Positions 40,907 to 49,671 of a DNA stretch of 64,000 bases are shown piece by piece (position 1 is the first letter of the stretch; each line of letters begins with the position of its first letter). The DNA lies in NCBI GenBank assembly GCA_944384995.1, contig CALWVN010000003.1, forward strand, positions 1-64,000. The letters are read 5' to 3'. This stretch comes from an uncultured Clostridia bacterium (GTDB taxonomy: Bacteria > Bacillota > Clostridia > Oscillospirales > Acutalibacteraceae). A program made the position numbers and the translations under genes. A model generated the notes under the pieces. The model was not told the origin of the DNA. It searched no databases and saw nothing but the letters and a program-made list of their open reading frames with translations.

Positions 40907-42933
40907 TATTCCACACCTCTGTAATAAAGTCCTCTGGTGAATTCGCCGCGCGGCGCGGCGCCGGTTTCGAGCGCGTCTAAAATCTGCGCACATTCTGCTT
41001 TGGATTCCACCGTAAAATCCAAGAAGTAAAAATCCACGTTTTGAATTTCCCGCAGCCGGTCGAGCATATACGTCGGTCGGGAGTTATAAACCTGCGAAAA
41101 GCCGTTCTCGCACCGAACGGGGAAACGCACGCCCTTGCGGTCTGTCAAAAAGCCTGTCCGATCACAGTTTGCACAAGGCGTCCCGTTGCGCACCGGGCAG
41201 TTGCGCGTGAGCATCAGGGGCATTCGCCCGTAAACGCACACCCCGCGCGGCAGCGCTCCGCCCAAAGCGGCGATCTGCGAAAAACGCAGCTCATGGGAAA
41301 GCACCGTTTCCGAAATACCGATCTGAGCCGCTTCTTCCAGCGCAAGGCTGTTGTACAGATTCAAAAACGCGCCGCCGATAACGGGAATGCCTGCTTCTCG
41401 CGCAATGGCGACGGCGTCGAGCGTGTCGCAAAGCGCATAGGGCGCGCCGCTGTCGAGAAGCTGTCGGCGCACGGTTTCTTCCGTGCCGAAGATCCCGCGC
41501 GGGAGATACACCCCCGCGTTGTAGTTCTGTAAAATCGCTTTCGGTGTGCCGAGCGGCAGAAACATACGGTCGGCGTGCACATTTTCGGGGATTTGTGCAA
41601 GCGAACGAAAGCGCAAATACCGTTTCGGAGGATGCGCACTATACGGCGCAACAGTAAAGCTAATATCCTTTACAGAAAACGGCTCTTTTTCACAAATGGT
41701 TTCTTCTAAAGCTTTGAGCGCCGCGCGGCGCATCGCGTTGATTTCAGACAGCGGCAGACGCAGATTTTCCCCGATTTGACAATCGACGGAATTCGCGACA
41801 AACACCGTGCCACCGCACTTTTTCAGCTGTTTTTCTACCGATTCGGCGGTCAGCGGCACATGCTGTGCCGCCTCGCACGCCTGCTCGCCGTTGACGGTCA
41901 CGCGGTGCACGCCGCACACGGCTGTAAGGCTTGGGAGCTTGTCAACCTCGGCTTGAAATATGAAGTCCACCGCGCGCACGGCAGGGGGCTTTTCATAGAG
42001 TTTTGCATAGGCTTTGAGCAGCTCTGACGTTGCCGCCGTCACATTTTCCTTTTGCCGCGTGCCGAACATCTCCCGACCGCGACGATTTTCAAAATACCCG
42101 TCTGAAAAACCCGAACGCGAGAACAGCGCCTGCAAGTCGGCGCGCTGTTTTTCCGTATAGGCACCGTTTTGCGCGGCCTTACAAGCCGTGACTGCCGCCG
42201 CAACGTATTCGGGGCGCTTCATCCTGCCCTCGATCTTGAAGCTGTTTACCCCAAGCTGCTGCAATTCGGCGATATGCTCGATCAGCGACAGGTCCTTGAG
42301 ACTCAAATCGTTTCCCGTACCGCCTTTTGCAGCAAAAGGCAGACGGCACGGCTGGGCGCACATTCCCCGATTGCCGCTGCGCGCACCGAGCACGGCACTA
42401 AACAGGCATTGCCCCGACACGCACATGCACTGCGCGCCGTGGACAAACACTTCCGTTTCCAAAATATCTGCCCGGCTAAGCGCTTCGATTTCACTTTTAG
42501 AAAGCTCGCGCGGCAACACCGCACGCGAAAATCCGCGTTCCCGCAAAAGCCGCAAACCCGCTTTTGTCCCGACGCTCATCTGCGTGGAAGCGTGCAGCTC
42601 CATTTCGGGGCACATCGCACGCACGAGCCGCAGCACACCGAGATCCTGCAAAATAAGCGCATCCGCCGAAAGCCGGCAGACGCGCGCAAGAAGAGAACGG
42701 CAGCGCGGCAGCTCTTCATCGGAGACCAGCGTGTTGAGCGTCAGGTGCCACCGTGCGCCGTAAAGCCTGCAAAGGCGCGCCGCTTCCCCAAGCGCCGCGC
42801 CGTCAAAGTTGGAAGCCGCGCGGCGGGCGTTGAATTCCCCCGCGCCGAAATAGACTGCGTCCGCGCCGCAGCGCAGCGCCGCCGTCAGCGAATCGAAACC
42901 GCCGCAGGGGGCTAAAATTTCTGCTTTAGCCAT
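40906..42933 (-). CDS. U32-family peptidase-like protein (RlhA/TrhP type)
   Basis: A 675-residue member of peptidase family U32 with a C-terminal DUF3656-type extension. The N-terminus (KAEILAPCGGFDSL, ALRCGADAVYFGAGEFNARR) and the Cys-rich segment (GAQCMCVSGQCLFSAVLG, GNRGMCAQPCR) are family signatures. Although called collagenase-like, E. coli members RlhA and TrhP are needed for 5-hydroxylation of 23S rRNA C2501 or tRNA U34; the size matches RlhA. The function is inferred. ATG 42933 overlaps the zapA stop by 8 bases; the longer frame upstream is a shadow of zapA. Confidence 0.9.
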   Translation of the reverse strand: MAKAEILAPCGGFDSLTAALRCGADAVYFGAGEFNARRAASNFDGAALGEAARLCRLYGARWHLTLNTLVSDEELPRCRSLLARVCRLSADALILQDLGVLRLVRAMCPEMELHASTQMSVGTKAGLRLLRERGFSRAVLPRELSKSEIEALSRADILETEVFVHGAQCMCVSGQCLFSAVLGARSGNRGMCAQPCRLPFAAKGGTGNDLSLKDLSLIEHIAELQQLGVNSFKIEGRMKRPEYVAAAVTACKAAQNGAYTEKQRADLQALFSRSGFSDGYFENRRGREMFGTRQKENVTAATSELLKAYAKLYEKPPAVRAVDFIFQAEVDKLPSLTAVCGVHRVTVNGEQACEAAQHVPLTAESVEKQLKKCGGTVFVANSVDCQIGENLRLPLSEINAMRRAALKALEETICEKEPFSVKDISFTVAPYSAHPPKRYLRFRSLAQIPENVHADRMFLPLGTPKAILQNYNAGVYLPRGIFGTEETVRRQLLDSGAPYALCDTLDAVAIAREAGIPVIGGAFLNLYNSLALEEAAQIGISETVLSHELRFSQIAALGGALPRGVCVYGRMPLMLTRNCPVRNGTPCANCDRTGFLTDRKGVRFPVRCENGFSQVYNSRPTYMLDRLREIQNVDFYFLDFTVESKAECAQILDALETGAAPRGEFTRGLYYRGVE

Positions 42934-43294
42934 TGTCCTGCTGTGAGAAAAGGTTGATCTGGTTGGATTTTGCTTTTGCTTCGGTGCGTACGCGGTCAAG
43001 CTCGCGCTTGTAAAAGTCGCGTTCCGTCTGCGCTTCGGAGGCGTCCTTGAGGTAATCCTTGATCTGCGAGCGATACCCCTCGGCGGTCTGTTCGGCCTTT
43101 TTTGCCTTATCGGCGAATTCCAGCGCCGTGAGCACCGCCGCCTGGTTCGTGGACATAAAGGGGTTGGCCGCCTGCAGCTCCTGCATTTTTTCGTTGATCT
43201 CCGATGCGAGCGTATTGGTGTATTCCGCCGTCTCGTCGGTACGCAGCGCATAGGTGACGCCCGCAATGGATACCTTGACCTTATTCATTTCCAT
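42926..43294 (-). CDS. zapA: Cell division protein ZapA
   Basis: A 122-residue ZapA, which binds and cross-links FtsZ protofilaments to stabilise the Z-ring. The N-terminal beta domain (NKVKVSIAGVTYALRTDE) is followed by LASEINEKMQELQ and a long C-terminal coiled coil (QTAEGYRSQIKDYLKD to the end) used for tetramerisation. ATG 43294 lies 7 bases after GAGGTG. In many Firmicutes zapA precedes a U32 peptidase gene, as here. Confidence 0.9.
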   Translation of the reverse strand: MEMNKVKVSIAGVTYALRTDETAEYTNTLASEINEKMQELQAANPFMSTNQAAVLTALEFADKAKKAEQTAEGYRSQIKDYLKDASEAQTERDFYKRELDRVRTEAKAKSNQINLFSQQDNG

Positions 43295-43377
43295 ATTCAA
43301 ACACCTCAAATCAGCCGATTTCGGATATGCATTTGCATTTCTTATATTATAGCGGAATTTGCCGCAAACTGCAACAG

Positions 43378-43911
43378 CTATTCTTGTGCGGCGCGGGGTG
43401 AATCCTCCGGACTTTCTGAAAATGCGGCGGGGAAGAAGTCCCGCAGCAGCGCCTTCCCCGTTTCGGTGCGGAAAATGCGTGCGTCGCCTTTGCGCACGGC
43501 GTCCGCAGAGAGCGTATCCTCGCAGGCGTTGACGAGAAAATCCGCTTCGATGAGCGCACGGTATACGGGGTCTGCATCCTCTGTATAGGTGTGGTGGCAG
43601 GCAACAAGCACGCCGACGCGCTCCGCCGTTTCACGCGCTTCTCCGAGTGAGAGCAGGAGTCCCACCGCCTTTGCCGGTCCGAATTCTTCCTGCATTTTGC
43701 CCGTACAGCGGCCGAATTCCCGTTCGCAGTCCCGAATGGCGATGTCGTGCGTGAGTGCGGCGGCTTCGAGCGTGTGCAGCTCTCTCACAGGCAGCCCCTC
43801 GCGTTCACCGATGCATTTTGCGAGCGCGTGGACCTTCAAAAAATGCTGGATGCGCCGTGTATCGCCTTGAAAATAGGCGATCATCGCGCGGCACAGTGCG
43901 GAGATTTCCAT
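43378..43911 (-). CDS. HD-domain phosphohydrolase
   Basis: A 177-residue HD-superfamily protein. The metal ligands are H in FLKVHALAK, the HD pair in AAALTHDIAI and HH in VACHHTY, with a further D in LIEADFLVN. Relatives cleave phosphate esters of nucleotides or signalling molecules; the substrate is unknown. ATG 43911 was chosen from an AGAGGG site; the frame is open upstream. The gene is divergent from the attenuated unit at 44 kb and lies upstream of zapA on the same strand with an 83-base gap. Confidence 0.87.
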   Translation of the reverse strand: MEISALCRAMIAYFQGDTRRIQHFLKVHALAKCIGEREGLPVRELHTLEAAALTHDIAIRDCEREFGRCTGKMQEEFGPAKAVGLLLSLGEARETAERVGVLVACHHTYTEDADPVYRALIEADFLVNACEDTLSADAVRKGDARIFRTETGKALLRDFFPAAFSESPEDSPRAAQE

Positions 43912-43980
43912 CGTGTTCCCTCTTTTCTTTCTCCATGATAGAGGAAACAGCGGCAAAATGCAAGAGATGCGCGCAAAAAG

Positions 43981-44009
43981 TTGACAAAAACGGTACGGTA
44001 TGGTACGAT
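43981..44009 (+). promoter_or_regulatory. Sigma-A promoter of the 44-kb unit
   Basis: TTGACA (43981-43986), 17 bases, TACGAT (44004-44009). The spacer contains a GGTACGGTATGGTAC repeat-like stretch. Confidence 0.65.
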
Positions 44010-44042
44010 ACAAATAGAGATGACCCTCTCGGAAATTGCCGG

Positions 44043-44106
44043 ACGCACGCAGCTTTCTTGAGTGCGTTTGCTTTCCTGCGGCTGCGTGCAAACGCAGCCG
44101 CTTTTT
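44043..44106 (+). promoter_or_regulatory. Leader attenuator with alternative pairing
   Basis: GCGGCTGCGT (44078-44087) and ACGCAGCCGC (44092-44101) form a 10-bp terminator stem followed by TTTTT, inside the leader between the promoter and the gene at 44219. Upstream, GCACGCAG (44045-44052) is a perfect complement of CTGCGTGC (44082-44089), which lies in the terminator's 5' arm and loop. Pairing there would block the terminator. GCACGCAG can also be sequestered by the ACGCAC/GTGCGT hairpin. This is the layout of an attenuator; the signal sensed is unknown. Confidence 0.6.
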
Positions 44107-44218
44107 GCGTATATGTGGAAAGGAGGGTGAAGAGAAAAAGAGAAATGCCGATTTTGCTTCGAAAACACCCGCCGATCAGCGGCGTGTGCGATGCTGATGC
44201 ATATGAAAGGAGCATCCT

Positions 44219-44854
44219 ATGAAACGGAGCAAAAAAATCCTGCTTTGCGGCATAGCTTTGGTGGTAATTATATGCGTTGCCGCAGGGATTTGGATCAAAA
44301 CAAAGCCGCAGGAGATGCCGCGTGTTGTCGGCGTGACCGATTTGACGGATATTGCGACGATGAACATCGGGGCGGAAATGCCCAAGCTTCTGTATGCCGA
44401 CGAGAACAGGGTGGTTTTGCAGGGCGCATTCGGGATTCTCGTGTACGATCTCGCGAGCTCGTGCGTGACCGACAGGCTCACTTATGCGAGGCTCGAGGAT
44501 AACGGCATCACACAGCTTTGTGCTGCCGTGTCTCAAGACGGCAGCGTGCTTCTCCTCGGGAACTTGGGGGAAGACTATACGCAACAATATGATTTGAATA
44601 TGTTTGCTTTGTCGGACTATGACGGAGCGGCAATAGATCTGTATACGCCGACGCAAATCGCGCCCGGTTATGATGCTGCGTATGAGCCGTACTTGGATTT
44701 GCAGTATCTTATCGGGGAATACATCGCGGATTTGGGCGACGCTTTTCTGTATGTTCGCGCGAAGCAGGATTGGAGTATGCAGAGCCTGCAAATTGTGCGG
44801 TGCAGTTACGAGACTGCGGACGAAAAGGTTTGGGACGTTTTCGACAAGACTTAA
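44219..44854 (+). CDS. Membrane-anchored protein of unknown function
   Basis: A 211-residue protein with one N-terminal membrane helix (LLCGIALVVIICVAAGIW, about 8-25) and an extracytoplasmic domain. The ectodomain has short strands with repeated aromatic/Gly turns (VVLQGAFGILVYDL, SVLLLGNLGEDYTQQYDL), suggestive of partial beta-propeller blades, but I cannot assign a family. ATG 44219 follows AAAGGAG. Expression is likely set by the leader attenuator at 44043-44106. Confidence 0.75.
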   Translation: MKRSKKILLCGIALVVIICVAAGIWIKTKPQEMPRVVGVTDLTDIATMNIGAEMPKLLYADENRVVLQGAFGILVYDLASSCVTDRLTYARLEDNGITQLCAAVSQDGSVLLLGNLGEDYTQQYDLNMFALSDYDGAAIDLYTPTQIAPGYDAAYEPYLDLQYLIGEYIADLGDAFLYVRAKQDWSMQSLQIVRCSYETADEKVWDVFDKT

Positions 44855-44944
44855 AAGCGCTTCGCATTAGCACGTGGGCAAGAGATACACATTCCGTGAA
44901 GCGTATGTATTAAGATCGTCATCAGACGAATCAGGAGGGAATCT

Positions 44945-45289
44945 ATGCAAAACCGTACAAAACCCTGGATGCTGTTCACTGCCGCCGGCGTGTTTTATAC
45001 ATGGTATCTCGTGTCAAGCATTTTGCTCAACTGCACAACGTGGAGTTATACCCTGCACGACACACAATGGCGGATATTTACCTTTTTCACACATTTCTTT
45101 CTGGATTTGGAGCTGTTTTATTCGCTGCAAATCGTGCTCCTGCCCATCGCTTTTGTCATCTACACCATTGTGGTGCTGGTGACTTACAAGCCGTTTACAA
45201 AGGCACAGAAGATCGTTTTCGGTATGCTGCCTGTCATAGCGATCCTTGGAAATCTAATTGCTATGGAAGTCGGCGCAACTGTGCATTAG
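44945..45289 (+). CDS. Small integral membrane protein, unknown
   Basis: A 114-residue hydrophobic protein with about three membrane helices (MLFTAAGVFYTWYLVSSI, LLPIAFVIYTIVVLVTY, VFGMLPVIAILGNLIAM). ATG 44945 follows AGGAGGG. It lies 90 bases after the previous gene and 54 before the next, in a small run of membrane proteins. I recognise no family. Confidence 0.72.
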   Translation: MQNRTKPWMLFTAAGVFYTWYLVSSILLNCTTWSYTLHDTQWRIFTFFTHFFLDLELFYSLQIVLLPIAFVIYTIVVLVTYKPFTKAQKIVFGMLPVIAILGNLIAMEVGATVH

Positions 45290-45343
45290 GCTACAACTTC
45301 TTTTACGGCACCAACACTTCTTTTATGTGATGAGGTGAAAAAC

Positions 45344-45787
45344 ATGCGAACGAAAACCAGATGTATACTTTCCGTGATTTTGATCGTGCTTCCCATAATC
45401 CCGATCGTATGCAGTTCGATCGGTAAGCATGTTTTGTACGCCGATCCGAATGCGGGCTGGGCACTTATGGGCATTGCCGTACCACTTGGCGAAATGAGCA
45501 TGCTGCTTTATTTCACGGCGTACCCGATTCTTTGCGCCGTTGCAGCTGTTGGGATGTATTGCTTTTCCCGGGAGGACATTCCCAAAAAGCTGGATAAACT
45601 GCTGCTTGCCTTCCCAATCGCGATGGGGGTTTGCGGGCTTCTGTTTGTTGTTCTGATGCTGCTTGGCTTGGGGAATGGAATCATCCCTGTACTGGTTGCC
45701 ATGGTGGCTTCGCAGCTCGGCTGGCTTGCCTGCAATATTGCGGCACTGGTTCACTTGCGGCGGGAGAAACGGAAAAACAGCGCTTGA
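45344..45787 (+). CDS. Small integral membrane protein, unknown
   Basis: A 147-residue protein with about four membrane helices (CILSVILIVLPIIPIVC, LYFTAYPILCAVAAVGMY, LLAFPIAMGVCGLLFVV, IIPVLVAMVASQLGWLA) and a basic C-terminus. ATG 45344 lies 6 bases after GAGGTG. It is probably co-transcribed with the preceding membrane gene. No family recognised. Confidence 0.72.
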   Translation: MRTKTRCILSVILIVLPIIPIVCSSIGKHVLYADPNAGWALMGIAVPLGEMSMLLYFTAYPILCAVAAVGMYCFSREDIPKKLDKLLLAFPIAMGVCGLLFVVLMLLGLGNGIIPVLVAMVASQLGWLACNIAALVHLRREKRKNSA

Positions 45788-45811
45788 AGCATAAAGTATA
45801 GGAACTTTTCC

Positions 45812-45839
45812 TTGCAATTCCCGAAAAGTGTGTTATACT
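45812..45839 (+). promoter_or_regulatory. Sigma-A promoter of pheST
   Basis: TTGCAA (45812-45817), 16 bases, TATACT (45834-45839). The transcript begins with the T-box leader. Confidence 0.75.
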
Positions 45840-45849
45840 ATTAGTCGCA

Positions 45850-46095
45850 AACCGAACTGCAAACGCGAGGAAAAAGGCAGTAGGCGAAAGCTTTCCCGCC
45901 CGCAAGAGAGAATGCGTCATGGGCTGTAAGCGCATTTCGGGCGTCTGTTCGCTGAAATTTCACTTTGGAGCGGCGCGGCTGAACAAAGAGTAGGTCGCGA
46001 CGGGTGCCGCCGTTATCGGGCGCGGGAGTGTCGGCTCCTTTACAAACAGGGTGGTTTAAGGCTTTTGCGCCGTCCCTTTTGGGGCGGCGTTTTTT
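45850..46095 (+). promoter_or_regulatory. T-box riboswitch leader (tRNA-Phe responsive)
   Basis: The leader ends with the T-box segment CAGGGTGGTTTAAGGC (46048-46063) and a 9-bp terminator (46068-46076 with 46081-46089) followed by TTTTTT. In T-boxes the UGGN bulge pairs with the uncharged tRNA 3' end; here N is U, matching a discriminator A, as in tRNA-Phe. A candidate specifier TTC lies at 45959-45961 in GAAATTTCAC. Uncharged tRNA-Phe would favour the antiterminator and raise pheST expression. Confidence 0.82.
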
Positions 46096-46134
46096 GTGTT
46101 CGCACAAAAAGTACAGACGGAAAGGAAGATAGCT

Positions 46135-47187
46135 TTGAAGCAGAAACTCGAAGAGATCCGCGCGCGCGCCGAAGCGCAGCTCAAGGACGCCGCACGGCTC
46201 GAGGATTTGGAAGCGCTTCGCGTGGCCGTGCTCGGCAAAAAAGGGGAGCTGACGGCGATCTTAAAGAGCATGGGCACGCTCTCCAAAGAGGAGCGCCCGA
46301 AAATGGGGCAGCTTGTCAACGACGTGCGCAAAGATATTGAAACCATGCTCGCGGAAAAAACGCAGGAATTAAAGGCGCTCGCCGAAAAGCGGGAGATCGA
46401 AAGCACGCCGCTTTTCGATCTGTCTATGCCCGCTGATCTCACCCGCGGGTCGTATCATCCGATTACGCTCGTGCAGCGCGAATGTGAGCGCGTGTTTAAG
46501 TCCATGGGCTTTACCGTGGAGGATTACGCCGAGATCGTCAGCGACTATGAATGCTTTGAGTCGCTCAATATCCCGAAAGCGCATCCCGCGCGCGATATGC
46601 AGGATACGTATTACCTCGAAAACGGGCAGCTTTTGAAAACGCAGACCTCCGCCGCGCAGAACGCGATCTATAAGAAATATAAGGATGCGCTCATAAAAGA
46701 CGGCGTACCGATCAAGGCGATCTTCCCGGGACGGTGCTTCCGCAATGAAGCGACCGATGCCTGCCACGAAAACACCTTTTTCCAGATGGAAGGCGTGATG
46801 GTCGACAAGAACATCTCCATCTCGAACCTGATCTACTTTATGAAGACCATGCTTTCCGAGGTGTTCCAAAGGGATATCAAGGTGCGGCTTCGTCCGGGCT
46901 TCTTCCCGTTCGTCGAGCCGGGTTTTGAATTGGACATCAGCTGCCTCATCTGCGGCGGCGAGGGCTGCGCTTCCTGCAAGCACAGCGGCTGGCTGGAGCT
47001 TTGCCCGTGCGGCATGATCCACCCCGTGGTGCTCAAAGAGGGCGGCATCGACCCCGAGAAATACACGGGCTTTGCGTTTGGCTTAGGTTTAACGCGCCTT
47101 GCCATGATGAAATACGGCATCAAGGATATCCGCGACTTAAACAGCGGCAGCTTGAAATCGCTTTCGCAGTTTACGGACGACGAATAA
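46135..47187 (+). CDS. pheS: Phenylalanine--tRNA ligase alpha subunit
   Basis: A 350-residue catalytic subunit of the (alpha-beta)2 enzyme that charges tRNA-Phe. The N-terminal coiled coil (about 1-85) contacts tRNA. The class II core shows PADLTRGSYHPIT, FPGRCFRNEATDACHE (motif 2), RPGFFPFVEPGFELD and the motif 3 end FAFGLGLTRLAMMKYGI. A Cys-rich insertion (CLICGGEGCASCKHSGW) is common in clostridial PheS. The TTG start at 46135 lies 6 bases after AAGGAAG. It is controlled by the T-box leader. Confidence 0.97.
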   Translation: MKQKLEEIRARAEAQLKDAARLEDLEALRVAVLGKKGELTAILKSMGTLSKEERPKMGQLVNDVRKDIETMLAEKTQELKALAEKREIESTPLFDLSMPADLTRGSYHPITLVQRECERVFKSMGFTVEDYAEIVSDYECFESLNIPKAHPARDMQDTYYLENGQLLKTQTSAAQNAIYKKYKDALIKDGVPIKAIFPGRCFRNEATDACHENTFFQMEGVMVDKNISISNLIYFMKTMLSEVFQRDIKVRLRPGFFPFVEPGFELDISCLICGGEGCASCKHSGWLELCPCGMIHPVVLKEGGIDPEKYTGFAFGLGLTRLAMMKYGIKDIRDLNSGSLKSLSQFTDDE

Positions 47188-47206
47188 GCGGGAAGGAGGA
47201 GAACTT

Positions 47207-49567
47207 ATGTTTTTATCGATGAATTGGCTTTCGGATTTCGTGGATTTTTCGGGGCTTGACAAGTTAGAGCTCATCCGCCGCTTTTCGCTGTCCACCGCCG
47301 AGGTCGAAAACGAGATCTTTTTTAAGGGCAAGGATCTTTCCGGCGTCGTGGTCGCCGAGATCAAGTCCGTCGAGCCGCACCCCGATTCGAAGAAACTGCA
47401 TCTTCTAAAGGTGGATGCGGGCGACGGCGCTTTGACCGACGTGGTCTGCGGCGCGCCGAATGTGCGCGTCGGGATGAAGACTGCGTTTGCCAAGGTGGGC
47501 GCGCAAATCGGCGACATCACCATCGCGCCGCGCAAGCTCGCGGGCTACCCCTCCAACGGCATGTGCTGCTCGGAAAAGGAAATCGGCATCAGCGACGACA
47601 ATTCCGGGATTATGGATATCACCGACGATCTTCCCAACGGTACGGACTTGAAAGCAGCTTACGAGATCGACGACATCGTGTTCGAGGTGGATAACAAGTC
47701 CCTAACAAACCGCCCCGACCTTTGGGGGCATTACGGCATCGCGCGCGAATTCGCCGCGCTCGCCGGCAGGCCCTTAAAGCCTTTGGATACGGTGGATCTG
47801 CACGCCTACGATGCGCTTCCGAAGGTGGATTTGAAGATCGAAGACCCGCTGTGCCTGCGCTACTCCTGCCTGCAGGTCGAAAATATCCACACCGCGAAAA
47901 GCCCCGTCAATATGCGCATCCGCCTGTATTACTGTGGGATGCGTGCGATCAACTTCTTAGCGGACTTAACGAACTATCTTATGCTTGAAATGGGGCAGCC
48001 GATGCACGCGTTCGACTCGCGCAAGGTCGAAAAGCTGCGCATCAAGCGCTTTTCCGAGCCGTTTACGTTCCAGACGCTCGACGGCGTAGAGCGCGCGATC
48101 GACGAAAACACGCTGATGATCTGCAACGGCGACACACCTGTGGCGATCGCGGGCATCATGGGCGGGCTTGACAGTGAGATCGTGGAGGACACCACGACGC
48201 TCACGCTGGAATCCGCCACGTTCGACGCGGTCTCCGTGCGCAAGTCCACGGTGCGTCTGGCGCACCGCACGGACGCGTCCATGCGCTATGAAAAATGCCT
48301 TGACCCCGAAATGACCGTTCCCGCCATCGCGCGGTTTGTGAAGCTGCTCATGGATACCGACAAAGACGCGCGCGTTGTATCGTCCCTGACGGATGAATAC
48401 GCCCGCCGCTATCCGGAGGTGGTGCTGGACTTCGACAAGGCGTATGTGGATCGCTACACCGGCATCGGGATCGCGAACGACACGATCATTCAAACGCTGC
48501 GTTCGCTGGGCTTTGAAGCGGAAAATCACGGTGACAACTTCACCGTGCGCGTGCCGAGCTGGCGTGCGACCAAGGACGTCACCATCAAGGCGGACATCAT
48601 CGAAGAGATCACCCGTATTTACGGCTACGACAACTTCGATGTGCATACCGCTTTGGCACCGCTGTATCCCGTGCGTCCCGAAACGGAAAAGACCGTCGAG
48701 GACCGCATCAAGGATATGCTGGTCAAGCGCTTCTCCCTGCATGAGGTGCACTCCTATATCTGGGCGTATTATGACGAATATAAGGCGCTGGGACTCCCCA
48801 TCGAGGACAACGTTAAGCTTGTCAACGCCACCAATCCCAACATCGAGACGCTGCGTCGTTCCATCGTGCCCACACAGCTTTGTCAGGTGCGCACGAACGC
48901 GTCTTATGCGCCGGAGTTCGGGTTGTTCGAGATCGGCAGAACGGTAGAGGGCCTGGATGAAAACGGGCTGTGCCGCGAGTACAAAAAGCTTGCCGTCACG
49001 CTGTTTTCTCGCACCAAATCCACAGAGACGCTGTACTTCGAGCTGCGCGATATGCTTGCACAAATCGCGGATGAGATCAAGCATAAACCGCTTACCTTCA
49101 CCGCGAAAACCGCGACGCATGCCTATCAGCACCCGCGCAACCTCAACACGGTGCTGTGCGACGGCGTGGAGCTCGGTGAGATCGGCGTGATCTATCCGAC
49201 CGTCTGCAAAAAGATCGACAAAAAAGCCGCGATCGTGTATGCGGAGCTGGATGTGCACGCCTTTGCCGCCATTGCGGACGCGGGGATCGTCTATGATGAG
49301 CCATCGCGCTTCCCGGAAATGGAAGCGGATCTCACGTTCCGCAGCGAGACGTATGCGCCCATCGGTGATGCGATCAAAAAGGTCAACTGCCCGTGGCTAC
49401 GCAAGGTGGAGGCGCTGGACACCTACCGTGACGAAGCGGGCAAGTCCATTACTGTGCGCCTGACGTTCTCCGACAACACGCGCACCCTCACACGCGAGGA
49501 GGTCACGGCGGTGGTCGATTCCATCATCGCCGCCCTCGCAAAAGAGAATATCCCACTGAAGCAGTAA
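47207..49567 (+). CDS. pheT: Phenylalanine--tRNA ligase beta subunit
   Basis: A 786-residue partner of PheS. An N-terminal EMAP/OB tRNA-binding domain lies at about 40-150 (VEPHPDSKKLHLLKVDAG), then B3/4 editing domain sequence (NKSLTNRPDLWGHYGIAREF), a B5 domain (MQPMHAFD region and later EITRIYGYDNF), a pseudo-catalytic class II core, and a C-terminal ferredoxin-like anticodon domain (SRFPEMEADLTFR to the end). The length is typical. It follows pheS by 19 bases with a GGAGGAG site. Confidence 0.97.
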   Translation: MFLSMNWLSDFVDFSGLDKLELIRRFSLSTAEVENEIFFKGKDLSGVVVAEIKSVEPHPDSKKLHLLKVDAGDGALTDVVCGAPNVRVGMKTAFAKVGAQIGDITIAPRKLAGYPSNGMCCSEKEIGISDDNSGIMDITDDLPNGTDLKAAYEIDDIVFEVDNKSLTNRPDLWGHYGIAREFAALAGRPLKPLDTVDLHAYDALPKVDLKIEDPLCLRYSCLQVENIHTAKSPVNMRIRLYYCGMRAINFLADLTNYLMLEMGQPMHAFDSRKVEKLRIKRFSEPFTFQTLDGVERAIDENTLMICNGDTPVAIAGIMGGLDSEIVEDTTTLTLESATFDAVSVRKSTVRLAHRTDASMRYEKCLDPEMTVPAIARFVKLLMDTDKDARVVSSLTDEYARRYPEVVLDFDKAYVDRYTGIGIANDTIIQTLRSLGFEAENHGDNFTVRVPSWRATKDVTIKADIIEEITRIYGYDNFDVHTALAPLYPVRPETEKTVEDRIKDMLVKRFSLHEVHSYIWAYYDEYKALGLPIEDNVKLVNATNPNIETLRRSIVPTQLCQVRTNASYAPEFGLFEIGRTVEGLDENGLCREYKKLAVTLFSRTKSTETLYFELRDMLAQIADEIKHKPLTFTAKTATHAYQHPRNLNTVLCDGVELGEIGVIYPTVCKKIDKKAAIVYAELDVHAFAAIADAGIVYDEPSRFPEMEADLTFRSETYAPIGDAIKKVNCPWLRKVEALDTYRDEAGKSITVRLTFSDNTRTLTREEVTAVVDSIIAALAKENIPLKQ

Positions 49568-49585
49568 AAGCAAAAGCAGCAAAAC

Positions 49586-49619
49586 ACGGCGGCGAACCGA
49601 AAGGGTCGCCGCCGTTCCT
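49586..49619 (+). terminator. Intrinsic terminator after pheT
   Basis: ACGGCGGCGA (49586-49595) pairs with TCGCCGCCGT (49606-49615), then TCCTTT. Confidence 0.75.
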
Positions 49620-49647
49620 TTACTTATCCTCCAAAAAGTTGTATACT
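49619..49647 (+). promoter_or_regulatory. Promoter of the chromate transporter pair
   Basis: TTTACT (49619-49624), 17 bases, TATACT (49642-49647). The leader is short, with GGGAGGTG before ATG 49672. Confidence 0.5.
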
Positions 49648-49671
49648 GTCAGCAGATTTGGGAGGTGCCGT

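Noticed and set aside
44145-44222. 25-codon ORF overlapping the start of the gene at 44219
   Set aside because: The nearest GGAGG is about 19 bases from its ATG; too weak to annotate as a gene, kept only as a possible leader peptide.
47966-49258. 430-codon minus-strand frame inside pheT
   Set aside because: Antisense shadow of pheT.
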